NCBI GenBank assembly: GCA_003605175.1
Contig: QWDA01000011.1
Span: 62,001 to 126,000, forward strand
Direction: 5' to 3'
From: Paracoccaceae bacterium
Lineage (GTDB): Bacteria > Pseudomonadota > Alphaproteobacteria > Rhodobacterales > Rhodobacteraceae
Length of the DNA: 64,000 nt
In this document: in pieces, positions 1 to 9,120 of the stretch
How positions within the stretch are numbered: the stretch's first letter is position 1
Layout: each line of letters begins with the position of its first letter
Translations under genes and position numbers: made by a program
The notes under the pieces: generated by a model
Told to the model about the DNA's origin: nothing
Seen by the model: the letters and a program-made list of their open reading frames with translations, nothing else
The model's database searches: none

Positions 1-1
1 C

Positions 2-286
2 AGCCCCGGCGACCCGCGCCTCGCCGCCCATGCCTGCCCCGGCGCGCCCTTCTGCCCGCAGGCGACGGTCGAGACCCGCGCCATCGCGACCCGCCTCGCC
101 CGGCGCCTCGCGCCCGGCGATACGCTCCACGTCTCCGGCTGCGCCAAGGGCTGCGCCCATCCGCGCGCCGCGAGCCTCACCCTCACCGGCCGCGACGGCG
201 CTTTCGACCTTGTCCGCAACGGCACGCCGTGGGATGAGCCCCGCCAGCGCGGGCTCGGCCCCGATGACATCGAGACCTTGATCTGA
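2..286 (+). CDS. cobG: Precorrin-3B synthase CobG, C-terminal end (partial at window edge)
   Basis: This is the last 94 residues of an open frame that enters from the left edge and stops at TGA 284-286. It carries two cysteine clusters, CPGAPFCPQ and [10 protein letters not shown]. The second is the siroheme/4Fe-4S ligand region of the sulfite/nitrite reductase-like family. In the aerobic B12 pathway CobG hydroxylates precorrin-3A and forms the lactone of precorrin-3B. Five bases separate it from cobH, and the order G-H-I-J is typical of alphaproteobacteria. The start and any upstream riboswitch lie outside the window. Confidence 0.85.
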   Translation, partial: SPGDPRLAAHACPGAPFCPQATVETRAIATRLARRLAPGDTLHVSGCAKGCAHPRAASLTLTGRDGAFDLVRNGTPWDEPRQRGLGPDDIETLI

Positions 287-291
287 CCGCC

Positions 292-921
292 ATGCCCTAC
301 GAATACGAAACCGACGGCGCCTCGATCTACCGCCAGTCCTTCGCCACGATCCGCGCCGAGGCCGACCTCGCCCGCTTCGATCCCGACGAGGAGCAGATCG
401 CCGTCCGCATGATCCACGCCGCCGGCATGGTCGGGCTGGAACGCCACGTGCGCTTCTCGCCCGGTTTCGCCCGCGCCGCCCGCGCCGCCCTGGAGGACGG
501 AGCGCCGATCCTCTGCGACGCGCGCATGGTCTCCGAAGGCATCACCCGCCCGAGGCTCCCCGCCGGCAACGAGGTGATCTGCACCCTCCACGACCCCTCC
601 GTGCCCGCGCTGGCCAAGGAGATGAAGAACACCCGTTCCGCCGCCGCGCTGGAGCTCTGGCGCCCGCGTCTCGAAGGCGCCGTGATCGCCATCGGCAATG
701 CCCCCACCGCGCTCTTTCACCTCCTCAACATGCTCGAAGACCCGGCCTGCCCGCGCCCCGCCGCGATCATCGGCTGCCCGGTGGGCTTCGTCGGCGCCGT
801 GGAGAGCAAGGACGCGCTCTGGCAGGCCCGGCCGGTGCCCTGCTGCATCGTCGAGGGCCGCCTCGGCGGCAGCGCGATCACCGTCGCGGCGGTGAACGCC
901 ATCGCCAGCCGCGCCGAATGA
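292..921 (+). CDS. cobH: Precorrin-8X methylmutase CobH
   Basis: A 209-residue protein of normal length for the family. It moves the C11 methyl of precorrin-8 to C12, giving hydrogenobyrinic acid. The stretch RMIHAAGMVG places a histidine at residue 42, matching the catalytic His of characterised CobH proteins. The C-terminal part has the IGNAPTAL and GCPVGFVGAVESK blocks of the family. The start is 5 nt after cobG, and the stop TGA overlaps the cobI ATG (ATGA), so translation is probably coupled. Confidence 0.95.
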   Translation: MPYEYETDGASIYRQSFATIRAEADLARFDPDEEQIAVRMIHAAGMVGLERHVRFSPGFARAARAALEDGAPILCDARMVSEGITRPRLPAGNEVICTLHDPSVPALAKEMKNTRSAAALELWRPRLEGAVIAIGNAPTALFHLLNMLEDPACPRPAAIIGCPVGFVGAVESKDALWQARPVPCCIVEGRLGGSAITVAAVNAIASRAE

Positions 922-1646
922 GCATGGGCACGATCCACGGCGTCGGCCTCGGCCCCGGCGACCCGGAGCTGATGAGCGTCCGCGCCGACCGGCTGGTGCG
1001 CGGCGCGCGCCATGTCGCCTATTTCCGGAAAGCCGGGCGCCCCGGCCAGGCCCGCTCGATCGTCGAGGGTATGCTCGCCCCCGGCGCGGTGGAATTCCCG
1101 ATGGAGTACCCGGTCACCACCGAGATCCCGCTTTCCGACCCGCGCTACAACGAACTGCTTTCCGCCTTCTACGCCGACTGCGCCGCGCAGCTGATGCGGC
1201 TGGCGGAAACCGGCGAGGACGTGATCGTGCTCTGCGAGGGCGACCCGTTCTTCTACGGCTCCTTCATGCATCTCTACGAGCGCCTGAAGGACATTGCACC
1301 GGTCCGCGTGGTGCCCGCCACCACCGGCATGTCGGCCGCCTGGACCTCCACCGGCCGCCCGATCACCTGGGGCGACGACGTGTTGACCGTGCTGATGGGC
1401 ACGCTCCCCGAGGAGGATCTCGCCGGTCACATGGCCCGCGCCGACGCGCTCGTGGTGATGAAGATCGGCCGCAACATCGACAAGGTGCGCCGTGCACTCC
1501 GCACCGCCGGGCGCCATGACGACGCCTGGCTCGTGGAATATGCCAGCATGGAGCAGCAGACCGCCCAGCGCCTCGCCGAAGCGCCCGAGAAGGTGACGCC
1601 CTATTTCTCCATCGTCGTGGTCCACGGCAACGGGCGGCGGCCGTGA
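918..1646 (+). CDS. cobI: Precorrin-2 C20-methyltransferase CobI
   Basis: A 242-residue SAM-dependent tetrapyrrole methyltransferase that methylates precorrin-2 at C20 to give precorrin-3A. The N-terminal GVGLGPGDPEL is the family's first signature, and CEGDPFFYGSFMHLYERL is the central SAM-binding block in the form typical of CobI. A second ATG two codons downstream is possible. It overlaps cobH by ATGA and cobJ by GTGA, so it sits inside a continuous translationally coupled operon. Confidence 0.95.
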   Translation: MSMGTIHGVGLGPGDPELMSVRADRLVRGARHVAYFRKAGRPGQARSIVEGMLAPGAVEFPMEYPVTTEIPLSDPRYNELLSAFYADCAAQLMRLAETGEDVIVLCEGDPFFYGSFMHLYERLKDIAPVRVVPATTGMSAAWTSTGRPITWGDDVLTVLMGTLPEEDLAGHMARADALVVMKIGRNIDKVRRALRTAGRHDDAWLVEYASMEQQTAQRLAEAPEKVTPYFSIVVVHGNGRRP

Positions 1647-2395
1647 CCGGGCTCCTCTCCATCGCCGGGCTCGGCCCCGGCGCCGAGGCCCTGGTGACCC
1701 CCGAGGTCACCGCCGCGCTCGCCGATGCGACCGATGTCGTCGGCTACATCCCCTATGTTGCCCGCATCGCGCCGCGCGACGGCCTGACCCTGCACCCGAG
1801 CGACAACCGCGTGGAGCTCGACCGCGCCCGCCACGCGCTCGACATGGCCGCCGAGGGGCGCCGCGTCGTGGTGGTCTCCTCGGGCGATCCCGGCGTCTTC
1901 GCCATGGCGGCGGCCGTGTTCGAAGCGCTCGACGCCGACCCCGCCCGCTGGGCGCGTGTGGAAATCCGCGTGCTGCCCGGCATCACCGCGATGCTCGCCG
2001 CCGCCGCCCGCTGCGGCGCGCCGCTCGGTCACGATTTCTGCGTCCTCAACCTGAGCGACAACCTGAAGCCCTGGGCGCTCATCGAGAAGCGCCTCCGGCT
2101 CGCCGCCGAGGCCGATTTCGCCATGGCCTTCTACAACCCGCGCTCGAAATCGCGGCCCGAAGGCTTCGCCCGCGCGCTCGACGTGCTGAAAGAGGCCTGC
2201 GGCGATGCCCGGCCGGTGATCTTCGCCCGCGCGGTCACCACGCCCGAGGAAGAGATCCGCATCGTCCCGCTGCCCGAGTGCCGCCCCGAGATGGCCGACA
2301 TGCGGACGATGGTGATTGTCGGCTCCTCCACGACCCGGATCCTGCCACGCGACGGCGCGCCCGTCGTCTACACGCCGAGATCGGTGGACGCGTGA
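1643..2395 (+). CDS. cobJ: Precorrin-3B C17-methyltransferase CobJ
   Basis: A 250-residue tetrapyrrole methyltransferase that starts at GTG inside the cobI stop (GTGA). It has the GLGPGAEALVTPEV N-terminus, VSSGDPGVFAMA, and the AFYNPRSKSRPE and MRTMVIVGSS segments characteristic of CobJ/CbiH. The reaction is C17 methylation of precorrin-3B with ring contraction to precorrin-4. Its last 28 nt overlap the 3' end of cobK, which runs in the opposite direction. Confidence 0.95.
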   Translation: MTGLLSIAGLGPGAEALVTPEVTAALADATDVVGYIPYVARIAPRDGLTLHPSDNRVELDRARHALDMAAEGRRVVVVSSGDPGVFAMAAAVFEALDADPARWARVEIRVLPGITAMLAAAARCGAPLGHDFCVLNLSDNLKPWALIEKRLRLAAEADFAMAFYNPRSKSRPEGFARALDVLKEACGDARPVIFARAVTTPEEEIRIVPLPECRPEMADMRTMVIVGSSTTRILPRDGAPVVYTPRSVDA

Positions 2396-3123
2396 TGGAT
2401 CCAGTCCAGCACCGCTCCGACCTCGTGCAGCTCCCGCCGCGCCGGGAGTGCGGGCCGGTCGATCATCACCACCTCCAGCCCCAGCCGCCGCGCCGCCGCG
2501 AGTTTCGCCGCCGCGCCGGTGCCGCCCGAGTTCTTCGACACCACAAGCTCGATGCGGTGTTCGTGCATCAGCGCGAGGTCGCCCTCGTCGGTGAAAGGCC
2601 CGCGATCCACCACGACATGGCAATCGGCGAAGGGCAGCGTCCCCTCCGGCGGGTCGACGAGCCGCAGCAGGTAGAAATGCTCCGGGTTCGCCGCGAAGGC
2701 GTCGAGATGCATCCGCCCCACCGCCAGCATCACCCGGCAGCGCGGCCGGCGGAGCGCCGCCACGGCCCCCGCGATATCCGCCACGCGGGTCCAGCGATCC
2801 CCCGCGACGGGCGCCCAGGCCGGCCGGGTCAGCGCCATGAGCGGCACGCCGGCCTCGGCGCAGCCCGCGACCGCATTGGCGCTCATCCCCGCCGCGAAGG
2901 GATGCGTGGCATCGACCACATGGGTGATGCCCTCCGCGCGCAGATAGGCCACCAGCCCCGAAACGCCGCCGAACCCGCCGACCCGCATCGGCAAGGGCTG
3001 GCGCAAGGGCCGCGCCACCCGGCCGGCCAGCGAGAACACGCCCGGAATGCCGGCCTCGGCCAGCGCCCGGCAGAGCGCGGTCGCCTCGGTCGTGCCGCCC
3101 AGCACAAGCAGGTTCGGGCGCAT
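2368..3123 (-). CDS. cobK: Precorrin-6A reductase CobK
   Basis: A 251-residue protein, MRPNLLVLGGTTEATALCRAL at the N-terminus, with the DATHPFA block and the VVSKNSGG block of CobK/CbiJ. It reduces precorrin-6A to precorrin-6B with NADPH. It is the only minus-strand gene inside the cob cluster. Its ATG (3121-3123) and the cobL ATG (3122-3124) overlap within CATG, and its 3' end overlaps cobJ by 28 nt. It therefore has no intergenic room for its own promoter or terminator; control signals must lie inside cobL or cobK coding DNA. Confidence 0.93.
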   Translation of the reverse strand: MRPNLLVLGGTTEATALCRALAEAGIPGVFSLAGRVARPLRQPLPMRVGGFGGVSGLVAYLRAEGITHVVDATHPFAAGMSANAVAGCAEAGVPLMALTRPAWAPVAGDRWTRVADIAGAVAALRRPRCRVMLAVGRMHLDAFAANPEHFYLLRLVDPPEGTLPFADCHVVVDRGPFTDEGDLALMHEHRIELVVSKNSGGTGAAAKLAAARRLGLEVVMIDRPALPARRELHEVGAVLDWIHHASTDLGV

Positions 3124-4318
3124 GGCTGACGCTCCCTGGCTCACCATCATCGGTCTGGGCGAAGATGGACCGGATGGGCTCCCCCCCGCAAGCCGCGCCG
3201 CGCTCGACGCCGCAAGCCTGGTGATCGGCCCGCCCCGGCACCTCGCCCTGCTCCCCGGCCTCGCGGCCGAGACCGTCGCCTGGCCCGTCCCCTTCTCGGA
3301 CGGCATCGACCTCGTCCTCGCCCGGCGCGGAGAGCCCACCGTGGTCCTCGCCTCGGGCGACCCGTTCTGGTTCGGCGCCGGCACCGCGCTCGCCCGCCAT
3401 CTCGCCCCCGACGAATGGCACGCGCTCCCCGGCCCCTCGACCTTTTCGCTTGCCGCTGGCCGCCTTGGCTGGCCGCTCGAGAGCACCCAGACCTTCGGCC
3501 TCCACGCCGCGCCCCTCACCCGCCTGCGCCCCGCGCTCGCGCCGGGCGCCCGCCTGATCGCCCTTCTCCGCGACGGCGAAGCCGTGGCCGCGCTCGCCGC
3601 CTTCCTCACCGAAGCCGGCTTCGGCGGCGCGACCCTCCACGTGCTCGAAGCCCTCGGCGGCCCGCGCGAACGGATCACCACCGTCACCGCCGACAGCCTC
3701 CCCGGCACAGCATTCGCCCATCCCGTCGCCGTCGCCATCGAACCCGGCCCCGGCCCCGCCCTGCCGCGCACCCCGGGCCGCCCCGACGACTGGTTCGAAA
3801 GCGACGGCCAGATCACCAAATCGCCGATCCGCGCCCTCACCCTCGCCGCCCTCGCCCCCCGGCCATTCGAACGGCTCTGGGATATCGGCGGCGGCTCGGG
3901 CTCCGTGGCCATCGAATGGCTCCTCGCCGACCCCAGCCTCGCCGCGATCTCCATCGAGCCCCGCGCGGACCGCGCCGCGCGGATCCGCGCCAATGCCGAC
4001 CGCCTGGGCGTGGACCGGCTGGAGGTGGTCACCGGCTCCGCCCCCGGCGCGCTCGAAACCCTCGCCGAACCGGATGCCGTCTTTGTCGGCGGCGGCCTCT
4101 CGCCCGCGCTGCTCGACTGGCTCACCGCCCGCCTCGCCAAGGGCACCCGCCTCGTCGCCAACGCCGTGACGCTCGAAACCGAGGCGCTCCTCACCGGGGC
4201 CCAGGCCCGCCACGGCGGCGAGCTCCTCCGCATCGACATCGCCCGCGCCGCGCCGCTCGCCTCCCGCCGCGGCTGGAAATCGGCCTATCCGATCACCCAG
4301 TGGAGCGTGACGCTATGA
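3122..4318 (+). CDS. cobL: Precorrin-6B C5,15-methyltransferase (decarboxylating) CobL
   Basis: A 398-residue bifunctional enzyme. Residues 1 to about 200 are the CbiE-type tetrapyrrole methyltransferase (ASGDPFWFGAG), and about 225 to 398 form a CbiT-type Rossmann methyltransferase with the SAM loop WDIGGGSGSVAIEW. Together they methylate C5 and C15 and decarboxylate ring C, giving precorrin-8. The ATG at 3122 was chosen because it begins the conserved text just before WLTIIGLGEDG; an upstream in-frame extension would run antisense into cobK. The stop overlaps the cobE ATG. Confidence 0.94.
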   Translation: MADAPWLTIIGLGEDGPDGLPPASRAALDAASLVIGPPRHLALLPGLAAETVAWPVPFSDGIDLVLARRGEPTVVLASGDPFWFGAGTALARHLAPDEWHALPGPSTFSLAAGRLGWPLESTQTFGLHAAPLTRLRPALAPGARLIALLRDGEAVAALAAFLTEAGFGGATLHVLEALGGPRERITTVTADSLPGTAFAHPVAVAIEPGPGPALPRTPGRPDDWFESDGQITKSPIRALTLAALAPRPFERLWDIGGGSGSVAIEWLLADPSLAAISIEPRADRAARIRANADRLGVDRLEVVTGSAPGALETLAEPDAVFVGGGLSPALLDWLTARLAKGTRLVANAVTLETEALLTGAQARHGGELLRIDIARAAPLASRRGWKSAYPITQWSVTL

Positions 4319-4677
4319 TCGTCGCCGGGTTCGGATTCCGCAACGTGGCCACCGCCGAGAGCCTCGCCGACGCGCTCGCCCAGGCCGGCGGCTTGCCCGA
4401 CGCGCTCGCCACCGCCGCCGACAAGGCCGACACCCAGGCCTTCCGCGCCTTCGCCGCCGGCACCGGCCTCCCCGTCCACGCCATCGCGCCCGCCGCGCTC
4501 GTGGCCCAGCCCACCGCAACGCAATCCCAGGCCGCGCAACTGGCACGCCGGACCGGCTCCGTCGCCGAAGCCGCCGCGCTCGCCGCCGCCGGGCCGGGCG
4601 CGCGGCTGATCGCCCCCCGCGCCGTCTCGCGTGACCGCCTCGCCACCTGCGCGCTTGCCGAAGGAGCCCCGACATGA
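4315..4677 (+). CDS. cobE: Cobalamin biosynthesis protein CobE (CbiG C-terminal-like)
   Basis: A 120-residue protein beginning [17 protein letters not shown], the fold and length of CobE and of the C-terminal domain of CbiG. The middle is Ala-rich and ends in a segment ([14 protein letters not shown]) that fits the family. Its role in the aerobic pathway is auxiliary; binding of late corrin intermediates has been suggested, and a catalytic step is not established. It is coupled to cobL (ATGA) and to cobM (ATGA). Confidence 0.85.
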   Translation: MIVAGFGFRNVATAESLADALAQAGGLPDALATAADKADTQAFRAFAAGTGLPVHAIAPAALVAQPTATQSQAAQLARRTGSVAEAAALAAAGPGARLIAPRAVSRDRLATCALAEGAPT

Positions 4678-5471
4678 CCGTCCATTTCATCGGCGCCGGC
4701 CCCGGTGCGCCCGACCTCCTAACGCTCCGCGGCCGCGACCTGATCGCCGCCTGCCCGGTCTGCCTCTATGCCGGCTCGCTGGTACCCGAGGCGATCCTCG
4801 CCCATTGCCCGCAAGGCGCGCGCATCGTGAACACCGCGTCCATGGATCTCGACGCCATTATCGCCGAGATCCGCGCCGCCCATGACGCGGGACAGGACGT
4901 GGCGCGCCTGCATTCCGGCGACCTCTCGGTATGGTCGGCGATGGGCGAGCAGATCCGCCGCCTCAGGGAAGAGGGCATCCCCGTCTCCGTCACCCCCGGC
5001 GTCCCCGCCTTCGCCGCCGCCGCAGCAGCACTCGGCGCCGAACTCACGCTCCCCGGCATCGCCCAATCGGTGGTGCTCACCCGCACCCCCGGCCGCGCCT
5101 CCTCGATGCCCGAAGGCGAGACGCTCGCCAATTTCGCCGCTACCGGCGCCACCCTCGCGATCCACCTGTCGATCCAGAACCTCGCCCGCGTGACCGCCGA
5201 CCTGACCCCCGCCTACGGGCCCGACTGCCCCGTCGCCGTGGTCTACCGCGCGAGCTGGCCCGACGAGCGGATCCTGCGCGGCACGCTTTCCGATATCGAG
5301 GCACGGCTCGGCACAGAGAGCATCGCGCGCACCGCGCTCATTCTTGTCGGCCCCGCGCTCGGCGCCGAGGGTTTTGCCGAAAGCTGCCTCTATTCAGCGG
5401 ATTACGACCGCCGCTACCGGCCGCAGAGCGCCGAGAGCCCCTGGGCCACATGGAGCCCCGCCGATGAGTAG
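4674..5471 (+). CDS. cobM: Precorrin-4 C11-methyltransferase CobM
   Basis: A 265-residue tetrapyrrole methyltransferase that converts precorrin-4 to precorrin-5. Landmarks are [16 protein letters not shown] at the N-terminus, [15 protein letters not shown] in the SAM region, and [16 protein letters not shown]. The C-terminal ADYDRRYRP is typical of CobM. It overlaps cobE by ATGA, and its stop falls 8 nt into cobB. Confidence 0.95.
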   Translation: MTVHFIGAGPGAPDLLTLRGRDLIAACPVCLYAGSLVPEAILAHCPQGARIVNTASMDLDAIIAEIRAAHDAGQDVARLHSGDLSVWSAMGEQIRRLREEGIPVSVTPGVPAFAAAAAALGAELTLPGIAQSVVLTRTPGRASSMPEGETLANFAATGATLAIHLSIQNLARVTADLTPAYGPDCPVAVVYRASWPDERILRGTLSDIEARLGTESIARTALILVGPALGAEGFAESCLYSADYDRRYRPQSAESPWATWSPADE

Positions 5472-6783
5472 CCCCCCCGGCCTCCTCGTCTCGGCGCCCT
5501 CCTCGGGCACCGGCAAGACCACCGTGATGCTGGGCCTTCTCCGCGCCTTCCGCGACGCGGGGCTCTCGGTCCAGCCGTTCAAGTCCGGCCCCGACTATAT
5601 CGACCCGGCCTTCCACCGCGCCGCCGCCGGCCGCGCTTCCTACAATCTCGACACCTGGGCGATGGGCCCGGACCTGCTCGACGCCATCGCCGCCCGCGCC
5701 CAAGGCGCCGAGCTCTGCATCGCCGAGGGCTCCATGGGCCTCTATGACGGTGTCGCCACGCGCGGGCGCGCGGGCTTCGGCTCCAGCGCCGAAACCGCGC
5801 TCCGGCTCGGCTGGCCGGTGGTGCTGGTGCTCGACGTGGGCGGGCAGGCGCAATCCGCCGCCGCCACGGCGCTCGGCTTCCGCAGCTACGAACCCGACCT
5901 GCCCTTCGCCGGCGTGATCCTGAACCGGGTCGCCTCGCCCCGCCACGAACGCCTCACCCGGCTCGGCATGGAGCGCGCCGGCCTCCCCGTCCTCGGCGCC
6001 CTGCCGAGGCGCGGCGACCTGACGCTGCCCGAGCGCCATCTCGGGCTGATCCAGGCGGTCGAGCACCCCGATCTCGAAACCGCGATCGCGGGTTACGCCG
6101 CCTTCCTGCGCGAGCATGTGGACCTCGCCCCGCTGCGCGTGGCGGCGGGCGGCCACGCCCTGCCCGCCGCCGGCCCGCTCCTGAAGACCCCGCCCGCTCA
6201 GCGCATCGCGCTGGCGCAGGACGCGGCGTTCTCCTTCACCTATCCGCATCTCCTCGAAGGCTGGCGCGATGCCGGGGCCGAGATCCTGCCATTCTCGCCG
6301 CTGGCCGACGAGGCCCCCGCCGCCGGGGCCGACCTGGTCTGGCTCCCCGGCGGCTATCCCGAGCTCCACGCCGGCCGCCTCGCCGCCGCCGCCACCTTCC
6401 GCGCGGGCCTCCGGCACCACGCCGAAACGAAACCCGTCCACGGCGAATGCGGCGGCTACATGGCGCTCGGCACCGCGCTGATCGACAAGGACGGCAACCG
6501 TCACGAGATGGCCGGCCTTCTCGGCCTCGTCACCAGCTACGAGAAGCGCAAGTTCCACCTGGGCTACCGCCGCGCCACGCTCGACGCGGCCCTCCCCGGC
6601 CACGCCCCCGGAACCGCGCTCCGCGGCCACGAGTTCCACTACTCGACGATCCTCGACCAGCCCGACCGCCCGCTCGCCCGCGTCGCCGATGCCGACGGCA
6701 ATCCGGTGCCCGAAACCGGCTCGATCCGCGGCAATGTCACCGGCACCTTCTTCCACCTGATCGCGGCGGAGGAAGCACCATGA
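5464..6783 (+). CDS. cobB: Hydrogenobyrinic acid a,c-diamide synthase CobB
   Basis: A 439-residue two-domain enzyme. The N-terminal half is a P-loop dethiobiotin-synthetase-like ATPase ([17 protein letters not shown] near residues 10-26). The C-terminal half is a class I glutaminase-like domain with the nucleophile in [11 protein letters not shown]. It amidates the a and c side chains with glutamine and ATP. The ATG at 5464 lies inside cobM and precedes the conserved P-loop by the usual distance. The stop overlaps the cobA ATG. Confidence 0.94.
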   Translation: MSSPPGLLVSAPSSGTGKTTVMLGLLRAFRDAGLSVQPFKSGPDYIDPAFHRAAAGRASYNLDTWAMGPDLLDAIAARAQGAELCIAEGSMGLYDGVATRGRAGFGSSAETALRLGWPVVLVLDVGGQAQSAAATALGFRSYEPDLPFAGVILNRVASPRHERLTRLGMERAGLPVLGALPRRGDLTLPERHLGLIQAVEHPDLETAIAGYAAFLREHVDLAPLRVAAGGHALPAAGPLLKTPPAQRIALAQDAAFSFTYPHLLEGWRDAGAEILPFSPLADEAPAAGADLVWLPGGYPELHAGRLAAAATFRAGLRHHAETKPVHGECGGYMALGTALIDKDGNRHEMAGLLGLVTSYEKRKFHLGYRRATLDAALPGHAPGTALRGHEFHYSTILDQPDRPLARVADADGNPVPETGSIRGNVTGTFFHLIAAEEAP

Positions 6784-7505
6784 CCGGCTTCGTCAGTTTC
6801 GTCAGCTCCGGCCCCGGCGACCCGGACCTCCTCACGCTCAAGGCCGTGGACCGCCTGAAACGCGCCGATGCGGTGCTCTATGACGACCTCTCATCGGGCC
6901 CGATCCTCGACCATGTGCGCGCCGGCGCCGATCTGGTCAGCGTCGGCAAGCGCGCCGGCCGGGCCTCGCCGAATCAGGCCAGCGTGAGCCGGCTCCTTGT
7001 CGATTACGCAAGGACCGGCCAGCGCGTGGTGCGGCTGAAATCCGGCGACAGCGGCCTGTTCGGCCGTCTCGAGGAGGAGCTGACCGCGCTCCGCGAGGCC
7101 GGCATCCCGCACGAGATCGTCCCCGGCGTGCCCTCGGCCTGCGCCGCCGCCGCGCTTGCCGGGATCCCGCTCACCCGGCGGCTGACCGCAAGGCGGGTGC
7201 AGTTCGTCACCGGCCATGACGTGACCGGCGGGCTGCCGGACAACCTCAACCTCGCCGCGCTCGCCGACCCCGAGGCGACCACCGTGGTCTTCATGGGCAA
7301 GCGCACCTTCCCGAAACTCGCCGCGCTCCTGATCGCCCACGGCCTGCCCGCCGACACGCCGGCGCTCCTCGCCCAGGACGTGAGCCTCCCGGGCCAGGCC
7401 TTCGAACGGCACACCATCGCGGCGCTCTCCGACCGGCTCGCCCGCGAGATCGGCGACAAGCCCGCGCTGATCCTCTACGGGCCGCTCGCGGAGGGCGGCG
7501 CGTGA
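6780..7505 (+). CDS. cobA: Uroporphyrinogen-III C-methyltransferase CobA
   Basis: A 241-residue enzyme that makes precorrin-2 from uroporphyrinogen III, the branch point into B12 and siroheme. It shows VSSGPGDPDLLTLKAVDRL, LKSGDSGLFGRLEEEL and PGVPSACAAAALAGIPLTRR, plus the GHDVTGGLPDNLNL block. The length fits stand-alone CobA, with no CysG N-terminal domain. It is coupled by ATGA to cobB and GTGA to cobF, so the first enzyme of the pathway is encoded near the operon end. Confidence 0.94.
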   Translation: MTGFVSFVSSGPGDPDLLTLKAVDRLKRADAVLYDDLSSGPILDHVRAGADLVSVGKRAGRASPNQASVSRLLVDYARTGQRVVRLKSGDSGLFGRLEEELTALREAGIPHEIVPGVPSACAAAALAGIPLTRRLTARRVQFVTGHDVTGGLPDNLNLAALADPEATTVVFMGKRTFPKLAALLIAHGLPADTPALLAQDVSLPGQAFERHTIAALSDRLAREIGDKPALILYGPLAEGGA

Positions 7506-8260
7506 TCGCCGATCTCTGGCTGATCGGGATCGGGACGGGCAATCCCGACCACGTCACCGCCGAGGGCCTGCGCGCCCTGCGCGAGGCGGCGGTGGTGCTC
7601 CTGCCCCGGAAAGGCGCGGCGAAGGACGAACTCGCCGAACTCCGCCTCGAGATCCTCCGCGCGAGCGGCAGCACCACGCGGATCGTCCCCTTCGACTACC
7701 CCACCCGCGACCCCGCGCTCCCCTACCGCGAACGGGTCGAGGCCTGGCATGACGAGATCGCCCGGCGCTGGCAGGCGGCCCTGGACGGCGAAGCGCCGGA
7801 CGGCCCCGTCGCGCTCCTCGTCTGGGGCGACCCGTCGCTCTACGACAGCACGATCCGCATCGCCCGCCGGCTCGACCCGGCGCCCCGGATCCGCGTGGTG
7901 CCCGGCATCACCGCGATCCAGGCGCTGACCGCGGCGCATGCGATCCCGCTCAACGAGATCAACGGGCCGGTCCTGGTGACCACCGGGCGGCGGCTCGCCG
8001 AGGAAGGCTGGCCCGAGGGCGCCGACACGATCGTGGTGATGCTCGACGGCGAGGCCCGGTTCCGCGACCTCGCCCCGGCGGGGGTGGAGATCTGGTGGGG
8101 CGCCTATCTCGGCAGCCGGGACCAGATCCTCGCGCAGGGCCCGCTCGCCGGGACCGCGGAGGAAATCGCCCGGCTCCGCGCCGAAGCCCGCGCCCGCCAC
8201 GGCTGGATCATGGACACCTATCTCCTCCGCCGCCCCGCCCGCACGACGCAAAAATCTTGA
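7502..8260 (+). CDS. cobF: Precorrin-6A synthase (deacetylating) CobF
   Basis: A 252-residue C1-methyltransferase of the tetrapyrrole methylase family that starts at GTG within the cobA stop. It has IGIGTGNPDHVTAEGLRAL, LVWGDPSLYDSTIRIA and VPGITAIQALTAAHAIPLNEI, the CobF form of the three family signatures. It extrudes the two-carbon fragment as acetate while methylating C1, giving precorrin-6A, and is a marker of the aerobic pathway. It is the last gene of the coupled cob run; about 120 nt of non-coding DNA follow. Confidence 0.93.
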   Translation: MIADLWLIGIGTGNPDHVTAEGLRALREAAVVLLPRKGAAKDELAELRLEILRASGSTTRIVPFDYPTRDPALPYRERVEAWHDEIARRWQAALDGEAPDGPVALLVWGDPSLYDSTIRIARRLDPAPRIRVVPGITAIQALTAAHAIPLNEINGPVLVTTGRRLAEEGWPEGADTIVVMLDGEARFRDLAPAGVEIWWGAYLGSRDQILAQGPLAGTAEEIARLRAEARARHGWIMDTYLLRRPARTTQKS

Positions 8261-8323
8261 AGCCAGAATTTTGCACGGAAAATCAGGGATTTTCCGCGCT
8301 GCCCCCTCCCCCAGCACGACACG

Positions 8324-8353
8324 AAAAAACCCCGGCGCTGGGGGGCGCCGGGG
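8324..8353 (-). terminator. Intrinsic terminator of the yfdX-like gene
   Basis: A 9-bp GC stem, CCCCGGCGC at 8330-8338 against GCGCCGGGG at 8345-8353, has a 6-nt loop. On the minus strand it is followed by six T residues (complement of 8324-8329). It lies 28 nt beyond the stop of the minus-strand yfdX-like gene. It may also slow readthrough from cobF, but no T run exists on that side. Confidence 0.8.
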
Positions 8354-8380
8354 CTCCAGGGCAACAGGATGAGGGTCCGG

Positions 8381-9022
8381 TTATTCAATGTTGCCCTGTT
8401 GGGGGATCGCGTCGATCGCGTAGCTGCGCACGACCACCGAGTCCTCGACCGCCTTCAGCGCCAGGTTGGCCTCGTGGTACTTGCCCTGGTCGATCAGGGT
8501 CTGCGCGTCCTGCAGATGCTCCGCCGTCGAGGCCACCGGCAGGAGCGCCGCCGAGACATCAACATCGATCGACGCCAGCCGCAGCACGTCGAGCGCATCA
8601 TCCTTCGAGCCGGTCTGCATCAGCCCGTAGGCCTTCTGCAATGCCGCCTTGTTCTGGTCGGTGGCGTTGAAATCCTCGGTCAGTGCCATCGACATGTCGA
8701 AGGGCAGGTATTTCGCGCTGCTCGACGGATCCTCGGTGTCGCCGATGGTCAGGTCGTTCAGCCCCTTCTCGGCATTGTCGAACTGGCTGCGCGCCTCGGC
8801 GAGCCGCGCCTTCGCGGTGTCGATATCGTCGTTGAACAGCGCCAGCCGCGCCGCATGGGCCTTCGTGACCGCGTTCAGCGCCTCGTCGGCGGTCTTCAGC
8901 ATTTCCTTCTGGGTCTCGTAGCTGGGCGGTGCCGCGGCCTCGGTCGCGGCATAGGCGATCACGGACCCGGCGGACAGAAGCGCCGCGAGGGCGAGGGCGG
9001 TGACTTTCGATGCGGTTTTCAT
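8381..9022 (-). CDS. Periplasmic YfdX family protein
   Basis: A 213-residue protein with a signal peptide (MKTASKVTALALAALLSAGS, cleavage probably after AYA). The rest is a helical, charged, cysteine-free domain in which LKTADEALNAVTKAHAARLALF and the AKGLN-like helices resemble the YfdX family, including the closing VVVRSYAIDAIP. YfdX proteins are periplasmic and linked to acid and envelope stress in enterobacteria; the biochemical role is open. A GAGGAG Shine-Dalgarno sequence lies just before the ATG. The upstream two-component genes on the same strand, 98 nt away, may control it. Confidence 0.8.
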   Translation of the reverse strand: MKTASKVTALALAALLSAGSVIAYAATEAAAPPSYETQKEMLKTADEALNAVTKAHAARLALFNDDIDTAKARLAEARSQFDNAEKGLNDLTIGDTEDPSSSAKYLPFDMSMALTEDFNATDQNKAALQKAYGLMQTGSKDDALDVLRLASIDVDVSAALLPVASTAEHLQDAQTLIDQGKYHEANLALKAVEDSVVVRSYAIDAIPQQGNIE

Positions 9023-9120
9023 GGCCGTCTCCTCTCGTTTGTCGATGAGGAGAACATGGGCTCCCGCCCTGACACAGACATGTCCGCGAGCTTACAAATC
9101 GGTGAGGTTCCCCGCAGCGA

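Noticed and set aside
1601-4213. Very long open frame antisense to the cob genes
   Set aside because: It is a by-product of high GC third positions; its Gly/Glu/Ala-rich translation has no family resemblance, and the plus-strand frames encode well-known enzymes.
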